From Spirodela intermedia (taxonomy: Eukaryota; Streptophyta; Magnoliopsida; Alismatales; Araceae): DNA of 64,000 bases. A program made the translations under genes and the position numbers. Shown here piece after piece: positions 11,122 to 23,480 of the stretch. The notes below the pieces were generated by a model. The model did no database searches. It saw nothing but the letters and a program-made list of their open reading frames with translations, and was not told the origin of the DNA. Positions within the stretch are counted from its first letter, which is position 1. Each line of letters starts with the position of its first letter. The stretch spans positions 4,365,878 to 4,429,877 of the forward strand of contig LR746264.1 in the NCBI GenBank assembly GCA_902729315.2. The letters are read 5' to 3'.

Positions 11122-13000
11122 TGACCCGCGCCGGCCCCGGAGCAGCGGCGAGGGCAGTCATTAAAACGACATGAAACCGAGCACCGGAAAGGACGGCTTC
11201 ACGTGACCTCCGGCGAGGTCGGCGGCAGAAGGACCCGCCCACCTCCTCTCATCAATCCGCCGATTCCTCTCCACTTCTCCTTGTTACCTTGTTCTGTAAC
11301 TCTCTGTCCTCCTCTTTCCTTGTTAGTCCTGTCGTCTTCTTCCTGTGTGTCAGCGTGGCTTTGTTTGACCTTCATTTCTTCCCCCTCTGCGCTATCCATC
11401 CGCCGCTCCGCTGCTGGACTGATCTGAATATGTTTTCCATAACTACGTAGCTTCATTGAAACTCCGAATGCTCCCCAGTTCTCGCCGATCACGCGCCGAG
11501 CGGTGATTCTCCGCGTTCCCGTGGCCCGGCGGTGAGGCCATCGAGCCCCGTCGGCCGTACGGCATTGATTAGCTTCTCGCGATCCTTCCCGCGCCTGGCA
11601 AGAGACTCGAGATTGACAAATCAAGCGTGGGCTTCAGCTTTTCAATTTTTATTGTTATAACTATCATGATTATTTAAAGAAAGAGTTTTGACAAGCTTCG
11701 AGAGAACATTAAATGATCGTGCATTTTGATACGTATTCTTTTTTAACCAGTGGATATCACAATGTAATATCATATAATAGGTGCGCTAGGAGACTTTATC
11801 ATGACATTCATGGACTCTATCTTTTACGCTAACTAGTCTACCTTCGATTTAGATTCCGAGAACACATTTACAAGCAGTTGTTGCTCGATTTATTCTGACT
11901 CCAAACACGGAAGTTGGTCGTCATCATATTTATATGAACCAAGCTTGAAAATTTGTCGATTGCCGACGTAAAGCCAAGTAACAGATGAGAAATGTTGCAC
12001 TAAAGGACGGCACCGTGGTACCCGTGGATTCAGAGTCCCACAAATCAATATACGATCAAGATTGCGCTCGGCAGATGGTGATTCAATCCAACGGCCACCC
12101 ATTTCCACACGAATGCTGCCCAATTAAGCTATGCAAACTCTGAGCAATGACGGCAGTCTACATGATCTACATCTGTGTCAAGATTGACCGTAGCTGCTCG
12201 CCACCAAGGCACTAAGGAAACGAGCTTCCCTCAGCCCTGACAGACTACTTTCCTGGAGGTACATTCTCGAAGCATTCCAATTTTGGAAAATTACGACTCT
12301 ATCGATTCTCAGATGCACGAGATGCTTACTGAAAAGACGAGAAAATTTATCGTCATGTGGCAGATTCGATGATGTTGTGGGAAGGGCGCATTATGGGCCG
12401 AGGAGGCAACTCCGCATGCCCTCCCAGCCATGCGAGGAGAGCCGCGTGGGTACATGCACAAGGGAGCCCCCCGGGGACCTCCATTATCAAACCTTGCCTA
12501 GAAATACAGGGCTCCTCCTCCTACCAATATGCTCTTGGGGGGGCGTGTTTTAGGGCATCTGGGGCGGATAAGCTTCTGTGGAAGGCCCCCCCAGCCCTTG
12601 CTGCACTTAGACGGCGCGCTTAATTCATATGAGCTCATTCTTCTCGCGAGCTGTGGGCCTGCCCCCATGGCCGCATCTGTGTGGGGGGTCTCGGCATGCA
12701 GTTCGTCATCATTGCTTGTGAATGGAGGGCGGCCAAAGGAGAGTGGTGGGCTCATCATAGAGGTGGGATGTAGTAGTGTTCATGGAGTCACATGTTCAAG
12801 AGACAGCCTGATGGACCTTTTGTAAGGCACAAGAAAGTCGGGCAACTTTAGTCGAGAATGAGCACGCCCCGTGGGGACATGAGGATCATAGATTTCCCCC
12901 AAGCCTCTCTATCTAATGGAGTCTACGCATGTCCGTGAGGTAATCGAGGAGTTAGGCAAAATCTTTTATTGTTGAGGCTTTGTTGTTACTTTCAACATCT
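11122..13000. other. Intergenic DNA after the protease gene
   Basis: The first 500 bp are fairly GC-rich and CT-rich (11200-11420) and likely include the protease 3' UTR; no clear AATAAA was seen. A second GC-rich patch at about 12360-12830 has short open frames on both strands without recognisable similarity. Confidence 0.45.
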
Positions 13001-16000
13001 AGTAAGTGAAAGGTCAAGATATGGTTAAAAGGCTAGGGTAACGTTCACACAGACTCGGACAAACATGGAGTAATGCTCACATTTTATTTTACTCTCCTTG
13101 AACCAACAAAGTGTTGCTTACGAATAGAGAAACCAAAATTTCTAAAAATATGCACAATTGAACAAACTATATTATTGCTAAAACAATGAAAATTTGAGGG
13201 AGTAATCTCCCTCTTCACATAAACATCTGCTATCATTTATCATTTTATGATTTGGGCTAGGAGATTAAAAATGAGTTAGAAATATTTCAAGGAGAACTAG
13301 AGTAATGAAAAGTTCAGATAGCTCAAACATAAAAAAATGTACATCGGGGTGTTATTGTAAGATCTAGTAGTGTCGAATTGTACACATGATTTTTATATAT
13401 AAAATAAATTACTGTACAATAAAACGTATTCTTTAATTTTAGATAGAAAAAAATGTATTTATATTTATATTTATATATGCATCAGAATGAGACTGAAAGT
13501 GTAAGAAGATAATAAATTATGGGATCAAATGTTGGAAGGAAAATTGTTAGATGAAGAACATTGGAAATGGTCAATTTTGTCTCTACAAAATGGAGAGAAT
13601 GAGAGTGAGAAAGAGAGAGTGATGGGACAAAGAAGCTTGAAAATGGTCAAATCTTGGTCAATTTTGTTGATATAATAACCAACAGGTAGTTTCAATGAGG
13701 GTGCTTTAGCCATTTCAGTTTTGTGTTAATTGTTAGTAACATTTAATTTTCATTAGCTTCATTCTCTCAAATAGACATGAAACGAATGTTGAAAGCATTA
13801 CCTAGCTTTGTGGAACTCAAAACTATTGAAAAAACTGCTAAAATGTTGAAAACCACAAATAAGTTTCGAAGTTAATAAAAACATATGATAAAAAAAGGAA
13901 ATTTGATATTATTTTTTTGGATATATGAACACTTTAATTTTAGCAAGTTTAATTTTCAATAAAGGAGAAAATGCATTGCAAAAAAGATCACATGTATCCT
14001 CATTAATATATCAGTACATGAAGAGTTCTATTGTTGAACGTTGATAAATATCAAGCTTAGTGTTTAAATTTATAAAAGTATACTATGTAATAGTACAGTA
14101 CGTCAAGAGTAAATTTTGAAAATAGCATAATATTTTAATTTTTCTATTAAGTATAAAATATTTAATGTTGCAATATAGTAAATTTTATCAAGCTCAAAAT
14201 CTTAATATATGACAAAAAAATTATGAAATAGTGGTATATAGAGGTGAAAATGTTAATATATGAAAAGTTAGATTGCAAGTTAATGGAGAGTACATAAGGC
14301 TTATTCTCTCAATGCATGACATTTATGTTGCATAAGACAAATATTGGACTCAAGAGTGATACAAAAATAACTATTCATGTATTTCTCTATGAACGTTTTA
14401 TGCAAATAAAGAAACTATAAGTAGCATAGCGTCTCAATACATAATATATTATATTATAAGACAGACATAACTATAAGACATCATGATATTATATTTGTCT
14501 TTACTTTTGAATCATGAAACAATTTAAAATTTTCACTAATTTATATCATTGAATAATCTCATGACATACTAAAACGCATAAAAGAGTGATTCCATTGTAC
14601 TAATATGATAAAAGCTATTTATTTGAGGTTTGTACAACTAGAATGAAATAAAATGCCTCTATCATGATTGGTGAAGAATGGATGAAGCAAAGAAAGCTTT
14701 TCATGAGTAGGAGGAAGCTTAAAATTAAAAGATAAGGGACAATAGCCAAGAAAGCATTTAAAGTGTAATTGAAAAACCCAAGTGAACCTATCTTTTAGAA
14801 AACAAATTGTAGCTTGTCAATGGCTAGTTAATATTACCATGTTAATCTTAATAAAAAATAATCAAGATACTGAGGTTGCAAAAAGAACTTACAATTTAAA
14901 TAAAAAATCATGTTATAAAGAACTAATGATGTCAATGGTCAGAAGGTTTAGTTCTGTTATCCTTTATATTGTTTAGTTTATGGTAACAGAACTCCATTAA
15001 TAATACTAGGTGCTTGTAACCACCAAGGTACTTTTGGAGCAATGAGTTTAATACTAAAATTTTATGTCTCCTAAATCCATAAATATTGAAGCAAATTCTG
15101 GGAGCATTTGATTTCTAGAGACATTGATCTAATAAAAGTGAGCCTATGGCTTGTGTTCAGCTATTATACTATTTGCTGATAGAGAACAACATAACGTCTT
15201 TCTTTCTTGATAGTGTAGCAGGTTATCAAGGTGTAAACTATAAATCGTGTGGCTCTCTTGCTTCATGCCCTCATAAGGCCCAATTTATCTGTTGTAGGTA
15301 ACTGTAGACATTTTTACATATATAAAAATGTGAAAATAATGTCTTGACGAACATTATTGTCCCATTTGAAAGGAGTATCTTCTGGTCTATGATTTCAATT
15401 GAAACAAAAATCATATTTCATTATTACTGTTCATAAAAAGCCTCATATAGATGATTTCATGGCATTACCCAAAACAAACCATAGCCATCAAACCCCGTCA
15501 AGCTTCAAAGTTGGACTTTGGAGGCCACTATAAAGAATTGGCTTTTCCCAATGTCATTTTCAAAAGAATAGGATAAGAAGCAGGTAAGCAATCTATAAAT
15601 ATATCTTTCAATGTCATTTAGCATGTAATTGGAATTTGATACAAACATAGAAAAATTATAACATAGACATAGCTATTCATAAGTTACTTTCTACAGTTGT
15701 TGCATTGAAATGTTGTTCAGATCAAGATTTGTAAGTGGGCAAGGTTATTTTCTTAATTTAGTGAGAACGATAGTATTTAATATTTTAACCTTTTATGTAA
15801 AGTTGGGAACAATTCACCTAGGTTAAATAATGTTTCAATAGCTGATGAAAATCTTTTAAAAATCACATTTTATTAAGGAGCTTTATTCATTTTCTCTAGT
15901 CTTGAGGTTACTTTCATCACAATGTTTTTTGTTTTTAAATTGATGGAATTCTAAGATAGAAGACGATATGTATGAATTATGTTTATCATTTTGCAAACTA

Positions 16001-16850
16001 AGAGGTGGCATCTAATACCACTAATCCAATTATATCGTAAGAATTCATTTAACTCATAGATATTTTTTTTGAAATTCTACTTCTGGCTATAGAATGTAAT
16101 CATGTATAATTTTCTATGTGATTATAACCTCACCTCCTTCAATTCTAAAAAGAATGCTAAAATATCTATTATGAATTATGTTCATTTTTGTTGTAGATGG
16201 ATAAAATTACTAAATAAAAGCTTCTTACACAATAGATAATTTATTGAAGAAAGATTTAAGGTTTATGGTTTTCTTTTCAGATTATGAGTACTCTACCCAA
16301 CAACCATTAATTATTAATTTCTTCATGTCACTACTGATGTGACTTAGTCGTCATATAATAAATCACATAAATTTAAAATTTATCAAACTAAAAAATACTA
16401 ATTTTTAGATATTTAGAGGTATTTTTAAACAAACATATTAATTATAATTTAATAAAAAATTGAAAAATAGTGAAAAATTTCCAAGTCTATCACAAAGATG
16501 TAATATAATATCAGGTAATATTTTAGAATTTGTTTCAAGGAATATGAGTATTTATGAATTTTAGACAAAGAAATGAAAATAAAATATATCTAAAATTCAC
16601 AAAAAAATAAGGGTGTAGCTATCAAGATGACATCATTGCCCAACAAATGTAAATTAGATAGAAATAAAATTTCACTTAATGATTCTTACGTTAGTGATTA
16701 CAAATGATTTAATTGATCAAATTAAGATTTGTAAAAGTTAGAATAATCGTAATTGAATGAAGAATAATTTAATATTTTTAAATTACATAAATTACTACTA
16801 AATAAAGTGAAAATTAAGTTGAAAGTAAGAAAGACAGAGTTCCAGCCTCG
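13001..16850. other. AT-rich intergenic DNA, no gene seen
   Basis: Long stretch of very low GC with only short chance frames (such as 14782-14976). No tandem array or terminal inverted repeat was recognised by eye. Confidence 0.5.
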
Positions 16851-16892
16851 CGACAGTGATCAAAAGAATTCTATTTGTTCGAGAGGATCACT

Positions 16893-17175
16893 GAACAATG
16901 TCCACAACCTCAAAGGTTTTCTTTGAACATAGATGACTTGGGGATTCATTCGATCTCTTTTCGAAGACTAGAAAATGATGATGGAAGTTAAACTAGTTAA
17001 GAAAATAGTAAAATAGAGCTCTAATGTCACAATGACGATGCATTGGCGATGTGTCAAAATCTTGAGTATTTATAAAGATTGTTGTGCAATGCCCACAGCA
17101 TCAAAGGCTATCCTTGGAAAAGGATGATATGGGTAATCTCTAAATCTTCTTGGAAAGTCTAGAGATTAATAAAAT
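16893..17175 (+). repeat. Diverged direct repeat, about 85-bp copies 190 bp apart
   Basis: Copies at about 16893-16980 and 17083-17175 align over caatgyccacarc, then tcaaagg, then tcttttcgaagactag against cttcttggaaagtctag. Identity is roughly 65-70% by eye. It could be a remnant of an old repeat element. Confidence 0.5.
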
Positions 17176-18430
17176 GAGTCATCGAACCATCTTTAACGGC
17201 TGCCACCTAGTGGAGTGAAAAAATAGTGATTTTGTGGCTCTCCAGTAATTGTCACATGACGGAGATGAGCTAGATAGAGGTGAGACACGTGTTAGGGAGC
17301 TTCATCCTCAAGTCTATGTAGCAAGAGGAGGCTCTTCATCGCATCAAGTATGCTCTCAAGAGATGGTGACTTGTCTCTCGACGGATCGTCCCCTTTCTTA
17401 AGACAGCTTGTTCGTCGATCAATCGAAGATGATTTACTCGATAGATTTGCGATCTTTTTATCGAGAATCATTCAATAATTTTAGTAACAATGCTCCGTGA
17501 ATCATATTGATGAAATTTTTGTCAATAATTGAACGATTTTGGCAACTTAATCATTCACCAATGATCTATAGGAAAATCACGATTTAATTAAATAAAAATA
17601 TGAATTTTGACTTTATAGGATTCGAACCCTTGCCGATTGTCTACATGCATGAAAGAGAGTGAAATAAGTATGTAAATACCCTTATAAAGTGATGTTATAA
17701 GGATACCTCCTTTTGATAAATAAGAGACATTTGAGGTACAAAAAATCACAAAATCATTCTGAGGAAGGTGTGATTGGGGTTTAGTCTCACATCACTTATA
17801 CGTCGAATATATAGCAATATGAGATTTAAGAATCAAGGAGTCTCATTTTCATGTGTGTATGGCCACTCCTTGTCCCACGCTCACCTAGCCACTAGTGACA
17901 TGAAAGAAGAGTGACACACAAGTGTCTTCTACACTCCATCCTTAGCCACTCGAGCCCCTATTTGCATTTCTACTTGATTGTGATTCTAACCCGCTTGTGG
18001 GCTCAATTGGTCAACGAGTCTCCCCTTTTTCTATCTTTTTATTTTATTTTTATTTTTTTCATTTCTCTCAAAAATAAGATTATAAAAAAATTATAATTTT
18101 GTATAAAATCATATAATTAGCTAAAAAATCATATTAACTAACTAAAAACTACTTTTCATAATTTAATATAAATATAAGTTTATTTATCATGACTTAAATT
18201 TAAAATTATATTATTTATTAATTATTAACTCATGATAATGAAGACTTATCAGCTGCATTACTGCTTAAATAAGATTAAATCTACATATCAAGCATGTTTA
18301 GGTGGCAAAAGCATGTCACATTGATCATAATCTATGAGGGCAGTATGATGCCGATAAGTGCGAGATTACTTGTCATTACCATCAAAAACTAAACACTCAT
18401 AGATTGTGATTACATTCTGAATGCACAAAG
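17176..18430. other. Intergenic DNA with a snRNA-promoter-like motif
   Basis: No gene. GTCTCACATCA at 17784-17794 resembles the plant snRNA upstream sequence element, and TATATA follows 24 bp downstream of its start, at 17808-17813; no snRNA sequence follows. The rest (18030-18300) is highly AT-rich. Confidence 0.4.
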
Positions 18431-18968
18431 ACAATCTTGTTTCGCTCTTGGATATATCAAGTCATTGTAGAAAATATTGAATTGCAAGAAGATCACTCAC
18501 ATCAGAAGCTATGTGAGTTAGAAAGGGGTACGCATAAGGTTGGGGAGAGAGAGAGAGAGAGAAAGAGAAGAGAGAGAGGGTACAGAAAAAGGGGGACAGC
18601 TTGTCAATCGGATAACTCCCTTCAATGGATCGAAGTGGACAAAACCCTCTTAAAAACAGACCACTCCTGTGTTCTTCGTTGCTGTGGTGCCTCTCGGATT
18701 TCCTTAGACCTCACTGCTTTCCCGAGTACAGACATGAGTTTGTCTTCGAATGTAGCTGAGAGCACTTTAGTATTGTTTAAAGATCACCTTTTTTTTTTAT
18801 AAAGTGATCAAGATACCTCAGTGTCTTCATGTAGGAAGATGCGTAGAGAGTAGTGAGTAGGGTTGAGCCGTTCTTCCAGTATCGCCATTACTTTCGTACG
18901 TATACATATGAGGAGATACATGTCAAGATCTCGTTCATTAAACTGGATTATTCCCTGTTTCTGGATTG
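18431..18968. other. Intergenic DNA / 3' flank of the phospholipase C gene
   Basis: Contains a GA tract at about 18545-18582. The part next to 18968 should hold the 3' UTR of the minus-strand phospholipase gene. The open frame at 18437-18802 is not recognised. Confidence 0.45.
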
Positions 18969-21326
18969 TCAAGGATACTGGGCTGGAGACGATGTGGGTC
19001 TGGTTGTGAGCGATGGCTTCATCTTCACAATCTGTTCTTCGTCCACGCCCATCCTTCTGGCGGAGAGCCCAGCTTCGAAGAAGCGCGCGACGGCGTCGTC
19101 CACATAGGCCAGGCCTTCCTTGACGGTCATCGACTTGGAGATCTTCTCCTGCAACGGCCGCAGGATGTGGTCGCCGGTCATCGCGGAGGCGAGCTGCATC
19201 AGCTCCTGCTGAAATTCGCTGAGCCTCGCATCCTCCTTGGCCTCTCCTTTCCTGATGCGGAGTGGAGTGGACAGTTTCACTGCAGGAAAATGACCAAACC
19301 CAGGTGATGAATTTCTCCTTCTCCGCGTTTTAGGGTGCGAATATAAAGAACTAGGAGGAGAGTAGGCGAAGGAGAGATGCATAGTCATATTAGAGAGAGA
19401 GATACTTGGGCAATCTGTTCTGGGCTCCTTCCTCTGCAAAACGACGTCGAAGGTGCCGGCCCACTCGTCCCTCTTCGTGAGGAAAGGCGACGGGAGGTTG
19501 AAGAGCTTCTTCACCGTCGCCGGAATGGACGAGTGCTCAAACTCCGACGTCGGAAAAGGCTTCCCGTTGGGGCCATGGAGAACTGCAAAAGAGCACCAGA
19601 CTCATCAGAGAACCATGCACATACTTCATCAAATCTGAGATTCTCACAGCAAGGCCTCCTACCGCTGCCTCTCTCGATCCAGGGGGAGACCAGAATAGCA
19701 GGGACCCGCACACCGAGCCGATCGAACTTGAAAAAGAAGGGCTCCGGGCCGACGACTCCATCGGGGCTGGGCACGCCGCGAACTGGCGTGGGGACGTGGT
19801 CGTAGTACCCGCCATGCTCGTCGTAGGTGACGATCAGCAGCGTCTGGTTCCACTGTGGGCTCGAGCGGAGCGCCTCGTAGACCTGCTTCACTAGCATCTG
19901 CCCCTCGTAGACGTCGTGGGAGGGGTGGTCGTCGTTGGCGGGGCGGTCCTTGGAGTCCATGTAGCGCTGCTCCACGACGGCGTAGTTCGGGAGGCGGCCG
20001 GCGGCGGCGTGGGAGAAGAAGGCCGGCTCGAAGGGGTGGAACTTGGGGAGGAACTTGAGCTTGCGGAGGTTGCGGTAGAAGAGGGTGGCGGGGATGTTCT
20101 GGTAGTAGATGCCGAAGGAGAGCCCCGCGTCGTGGATGTTCTCGAAGATGGTCCGCTGCGGGTACCCCCTCATCAGGTTGCTGCATCAGGAGGGAGGGAG
20201 AGAGAACGTGGACTTTGCGCCGTCAGCCACTGGGAAGTCAAACGGAACCGAAATGGTATTTTCCATAGTTGGTCGAGAGTTTAGTGCTCATGGCAGGCAT
20301 CTTTCCTAGAATAATTAATTGGTTAAAATAGCGGTGAAAAAAAAAGGTTGAGAATAACAGCAAATCGTCAGATATAAATGGAATGTCATTCATCAAGAAG
20401 AAATTCGGACCACCCCACCCCCAGAGAAGTCAAACGTAACCAAAATGGTATTTTTTGCTCAACAGGCATCTTTCCTAGAATAGTTAATTGGTCAAAATGA
20501 CGGGGTTGACATTAGTAACAAAATCGTCAGATATAAATAGAATGTCATTCATCAGAATGAAATTCGGACCTCCTTCCCATAGAGAAGTCAAACGTAACCA
20601 AAATGGCATTTTCCATATTTGCTCAACAGATTACTGGTCATGTCATGCATCTTCTGCTAGATAATTAATTGGTTAAAATGGGCGGGGTGAACACTAACAG
20701 CAAATCATTAGATGTAAGTAGAATGTCATTCACCGAAAAGAAATTCCGACGACCGTCCCCCCCCGGAAAAGTCAAACGTAATCGAAATGGTATTTTCCAT
20801 ATTTGCTCAACATTTTACTACTCATGTCAAGCATCTTTTCGCTGGATAAATTAATTGGTCAAAATGGTGGGTTCACATTAACAGCAGATCATCAGAATAA
20901 ATAGAATGTCATATTCAGACTACCCTCCCCCGCTTCCGCGTCCACCGCCGTCGTCCCGATCCAATCTTCGAAAGCTGTGAGAACCATTGACCCGTCCACT
21001 TACTTGAGGCGGGGCCGATCCATTGGTCTACTAGCACCAGCTTTCGTCTGGGGCAGTGGAATGATGATGCACAGGAATGGAACAGGTCCCGCGACAACGG
21101 GTACTCTCTGGTAGGGCATCTCTCTCTCCTCGCTTCCCCTAATACCTTTAATATGCCTCTCTTCTTCTCTGCTTCCCTTCCTCTTCTGGTAAAATCACTA
21201 CACAGTCCGTCCCTCATGCTCATCCTTCCCTCTATCTCTCTCTATCTCCCTATAGTGAGTCCATTACATCTCTCCTCTGATTGTCTGGAACTCCAGTGCT
21301 GTCCTCTTTAGTAGCACCGTTAATCC

Positions 21327-21383
<57 letters not shown>

Positions 21384-22450
21384 CCTTCCCTCTTCTCCCC
21401 TTCTTTAGTTGACATCGGGTCGCGCGTCTACACTGATGTTGGCTAATGGGCTTCGCTACAGGACGAATAATCCATGGACAGAAACCGGATCCGAGATCTC
21501 TGCGAATATCCAGGAACAGCAGATCGCTGAGAACCCACCGCGAGCTCTCGGCATAATCTCTGAGCCCATGAATCAGAAACTTCTTGAGAAAAATGTCGAG
21601 AGGGAGAGAGAGAGAGAGGAGAAAGTGCACGGCGAGCTCTTAGCATAATCTCTGAGCCCATGAATCAGAAACCTCGAACGAATTCGGAAACCTAGAGAAA
21701 AATGTAGAGAGAGAGAGAGAGCACGGCGAGCTCTCAGCATAATATCTGAGCCCATGAATCAGAAACTTCGAACGAATTCGGAAACCTTGAGAAAAATGTA
21801 GATAGATAGATAGATAGTGAGAGAGAGAGAGGAACATGCCTGACGAGGTTGCCGGTGGCACCGTGAGAGGTGGCGGAGTGGACGTAGAGGCGGTTCGGCT
21901 GGGTGGAGGCGGGCACTGAAGCGAACCACCGGTCACACACAGCGAACTCCTCCACAAGATCGGCATAGACGGCCACCATCTCCGGCCGAAACCCATTCAT
22001 TACGTATCTCGACATGTTGGCGTTGGAGCCGCCATCTTCCACTGACCGGGCCTGTTGGGCGAACCCGTTCATGGGCGCCGGCACCGCCGAGGTGTCGTCG
22101 GAGCCGAACACCTGCTCCCTGATGGCCTGGAAGGAATGGCCCGGGTCGGGGTCAACGTCGTGTGCGCCGTCGCCGAAGAAGACCCGTGATGACTTCGGAT
22201 CGCTGACGTTGACCGGGTTCCACTCCTTCCCCGTCACCCCATCGATGGCCGGATTCCTTCGCTTCATCCATCCCAGCATGTGGTCAAAGGATCGGTTCTC
22301 CATCACCACCACCACCACCGTCTGTATCGGCCCTGCAAATGAAGCCGCCCCCAACGACGAGCAGCAAAGCAGCAGGAGAATGACCACCGCTGCTTCCATT
22401 CCTCCGCCGCTTCTCCTCCCCCTCTTCTTCTTCTTCATCATCGTTTTCAT
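18969..22450 (-). CDS. NPC: Non-specific phospholipase C (phosphoesterase family)
   Basis: Complete minus-strand gene with four exons: 22450-21840, 20180-19663, 19582-19406 and 19279-18969. They join in frame to 538 aa, the usual length for plant NPCs. The enzyme hydrolyses phospholipids to diacylglycerol and a phosphorylated head group. Visible motifs are [11 protein letters not shown] at residues 50-60, SHGATGN (195-201), [10 protein letters not shown] (209-218), NDDHPSHD (286-293) and TYDEHGG (322-328), followed by SPWIERG and the [13 protein letters not shown] block. A hydrophobic segment at residues 19-39 looks like a signal peptide. This favours the endomembrane/secreted NPC1/2/6 type, though the exact paralogue is not decided. 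The ATG at 22450 puts 17 basic residues before a second in-frame ATG at 22399, which would give a more standard signal peptide and is a real alternative. Intron 1 (20181-21839) is GC-AG, intron 2 (19583-19662) and intron 3 (19280-19405) are GT-AG. Confidence 0.93.
20235..20932 (+). repeat. Four imperfect tandem copies of a 160-190-bp unit
   Basis: Copies begin at 20235, 20427, 20585 and 20769. Each has aagtcaaacgtaaccaaaat near its start, then ggcatctt or a variant, then taattaattggtcaaaat, then agaatgtcattca, and ends in a C-rich run (ccccaccccc, cccccccc). They lie inside NPC intron 1 close to exon 2. Confidence 0.9.
21330..21384 (+). repeat. (CT)n microsatellite in NPC intron 1
   Basis: About 50 bp of uninterrupted CT, then ccctcccttccc. 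It reads GA on the sense strand of the phospholipase gene. Confidence 0.93.
21541..21835 (+). repeat. Three tandem copies of a ~93-bp unit next to the GC donor
   Basis: Copies start at 21541, 21633 and 21727 with cgagctctc or cgagctctt, then gcataatctctgagcccatg and aatcagaaac, then gagaaaaatgt and a GA or GATA run. The last copy ends with (GATA)n and GA immediately before the intron donor at 21839. Confidence 0.92.
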
Positions 22451-22483
22451 CTCCCCTCCCTTCTAGCTCAGATCCTAACCAGC

Positions 22484-22538
22484 TAGAGAGAGAGAGATAG
22501 AGAGAGAGAAAGAGAGAGAGGGAGAGACAGAGAGAGAG
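22484..22538 (+). repeat. GA tract in the presumed 5' UTR of NPC
   Basis: Interrupted GA repeat that reads CT on the sense (minus) strand, between the ATG at 22450 and the TATA-like sequence at 22603-22608. It is likely transcribed leader. Confidence 0.75.
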
Positions 22539-22602
22539 GTTGTGGTGGCGGTGGGTTAATACCGACAAGAGAATGGCCGAGCCGCCCGTGACTATGGACT
22601 GG

Positions 22603-22608
22603 TATATA
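22603..22608 (-). promoter_or_regulatory. Candidate TATA box of the NPC gene
   Basis: The minus strand reads tttatatacc here, about 155 bp before the ATG at 22450. A start near 22575 would give a leader of about 125 nt that includes the CT tract. Confidence 0.5.
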
Positions 22609-22659
22609 AACACAGGAACTGGCCCCGCCTTCTCCCTTTCCGTCGCCTCAAGCAGTGGA

Positions 22660-23085
22660 GACACTGGTACTAGCAGGCGGCGTGCCGGCTAAGTCACATG
22701 CGTCAGGAGGATATGCTTAGCCAATCTCCTACACCCGGCGTCACTCTCCCTCCATCCGTCCAACGCCTGCCCAGTGGGGCGTCTCTCTCTAGAGGATCTT
22801 GCTTAAAATGGAAGCATCAATAAATATTTTCCCGAAGAGGGATATACTGGTAGATCTAATCTTTTGTAGGTCTAATATCAGTGATTATGGTCGGATATTA
22901 AAGTTATCGCTTTTCTATCGCGATTATGATATGGCGAGCTTTTCTATGTTGCGATAAAGCCATCATGGGCAAAGTGTGAGCTTTTCCCACGAGCAAGTTC
23001 AAATTCTACGCGTGGCCTTCAGCAAAGTTGAAAAATAACAAAAAAGGCATAAAGTAAATACTTTCAGCGTATGTTAATTGAGAAG
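22660..23085. other. Upstream DNA of the NPC gene
   Basis: No gene recognised. The strand-specific promoter region of NPC probably extends into the first part. Confidence 0.45.

Positions 23086-23480
<395 letters not shown>

Larger units (their letters stand above)
20181..21839 (-). other. Intron 1 of NPC, GC-AG type, repeat-filled
   Basis: The donor reads AG|GCATGT on the minus strand and the acceptor gatgcag ends at 20181. Splicing gives [17 protein letters not shown] in frame. The nearby GT dinucleotides (GGCAT|GT and AACCTC|GTCAGG) both leave the wrong phase for exon 2. The 1,659-bp intron holds two tandem-repeat families and a (CT)n tract. Confidence 0.85.

Noticed and set aside
17615-17650. 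tRNA-like T-arm (reverse complement of ggattcgaaccctt)
   Set aside because: No matching acceptor stem, D-arm or anticodon arm could be folded around it by eye.
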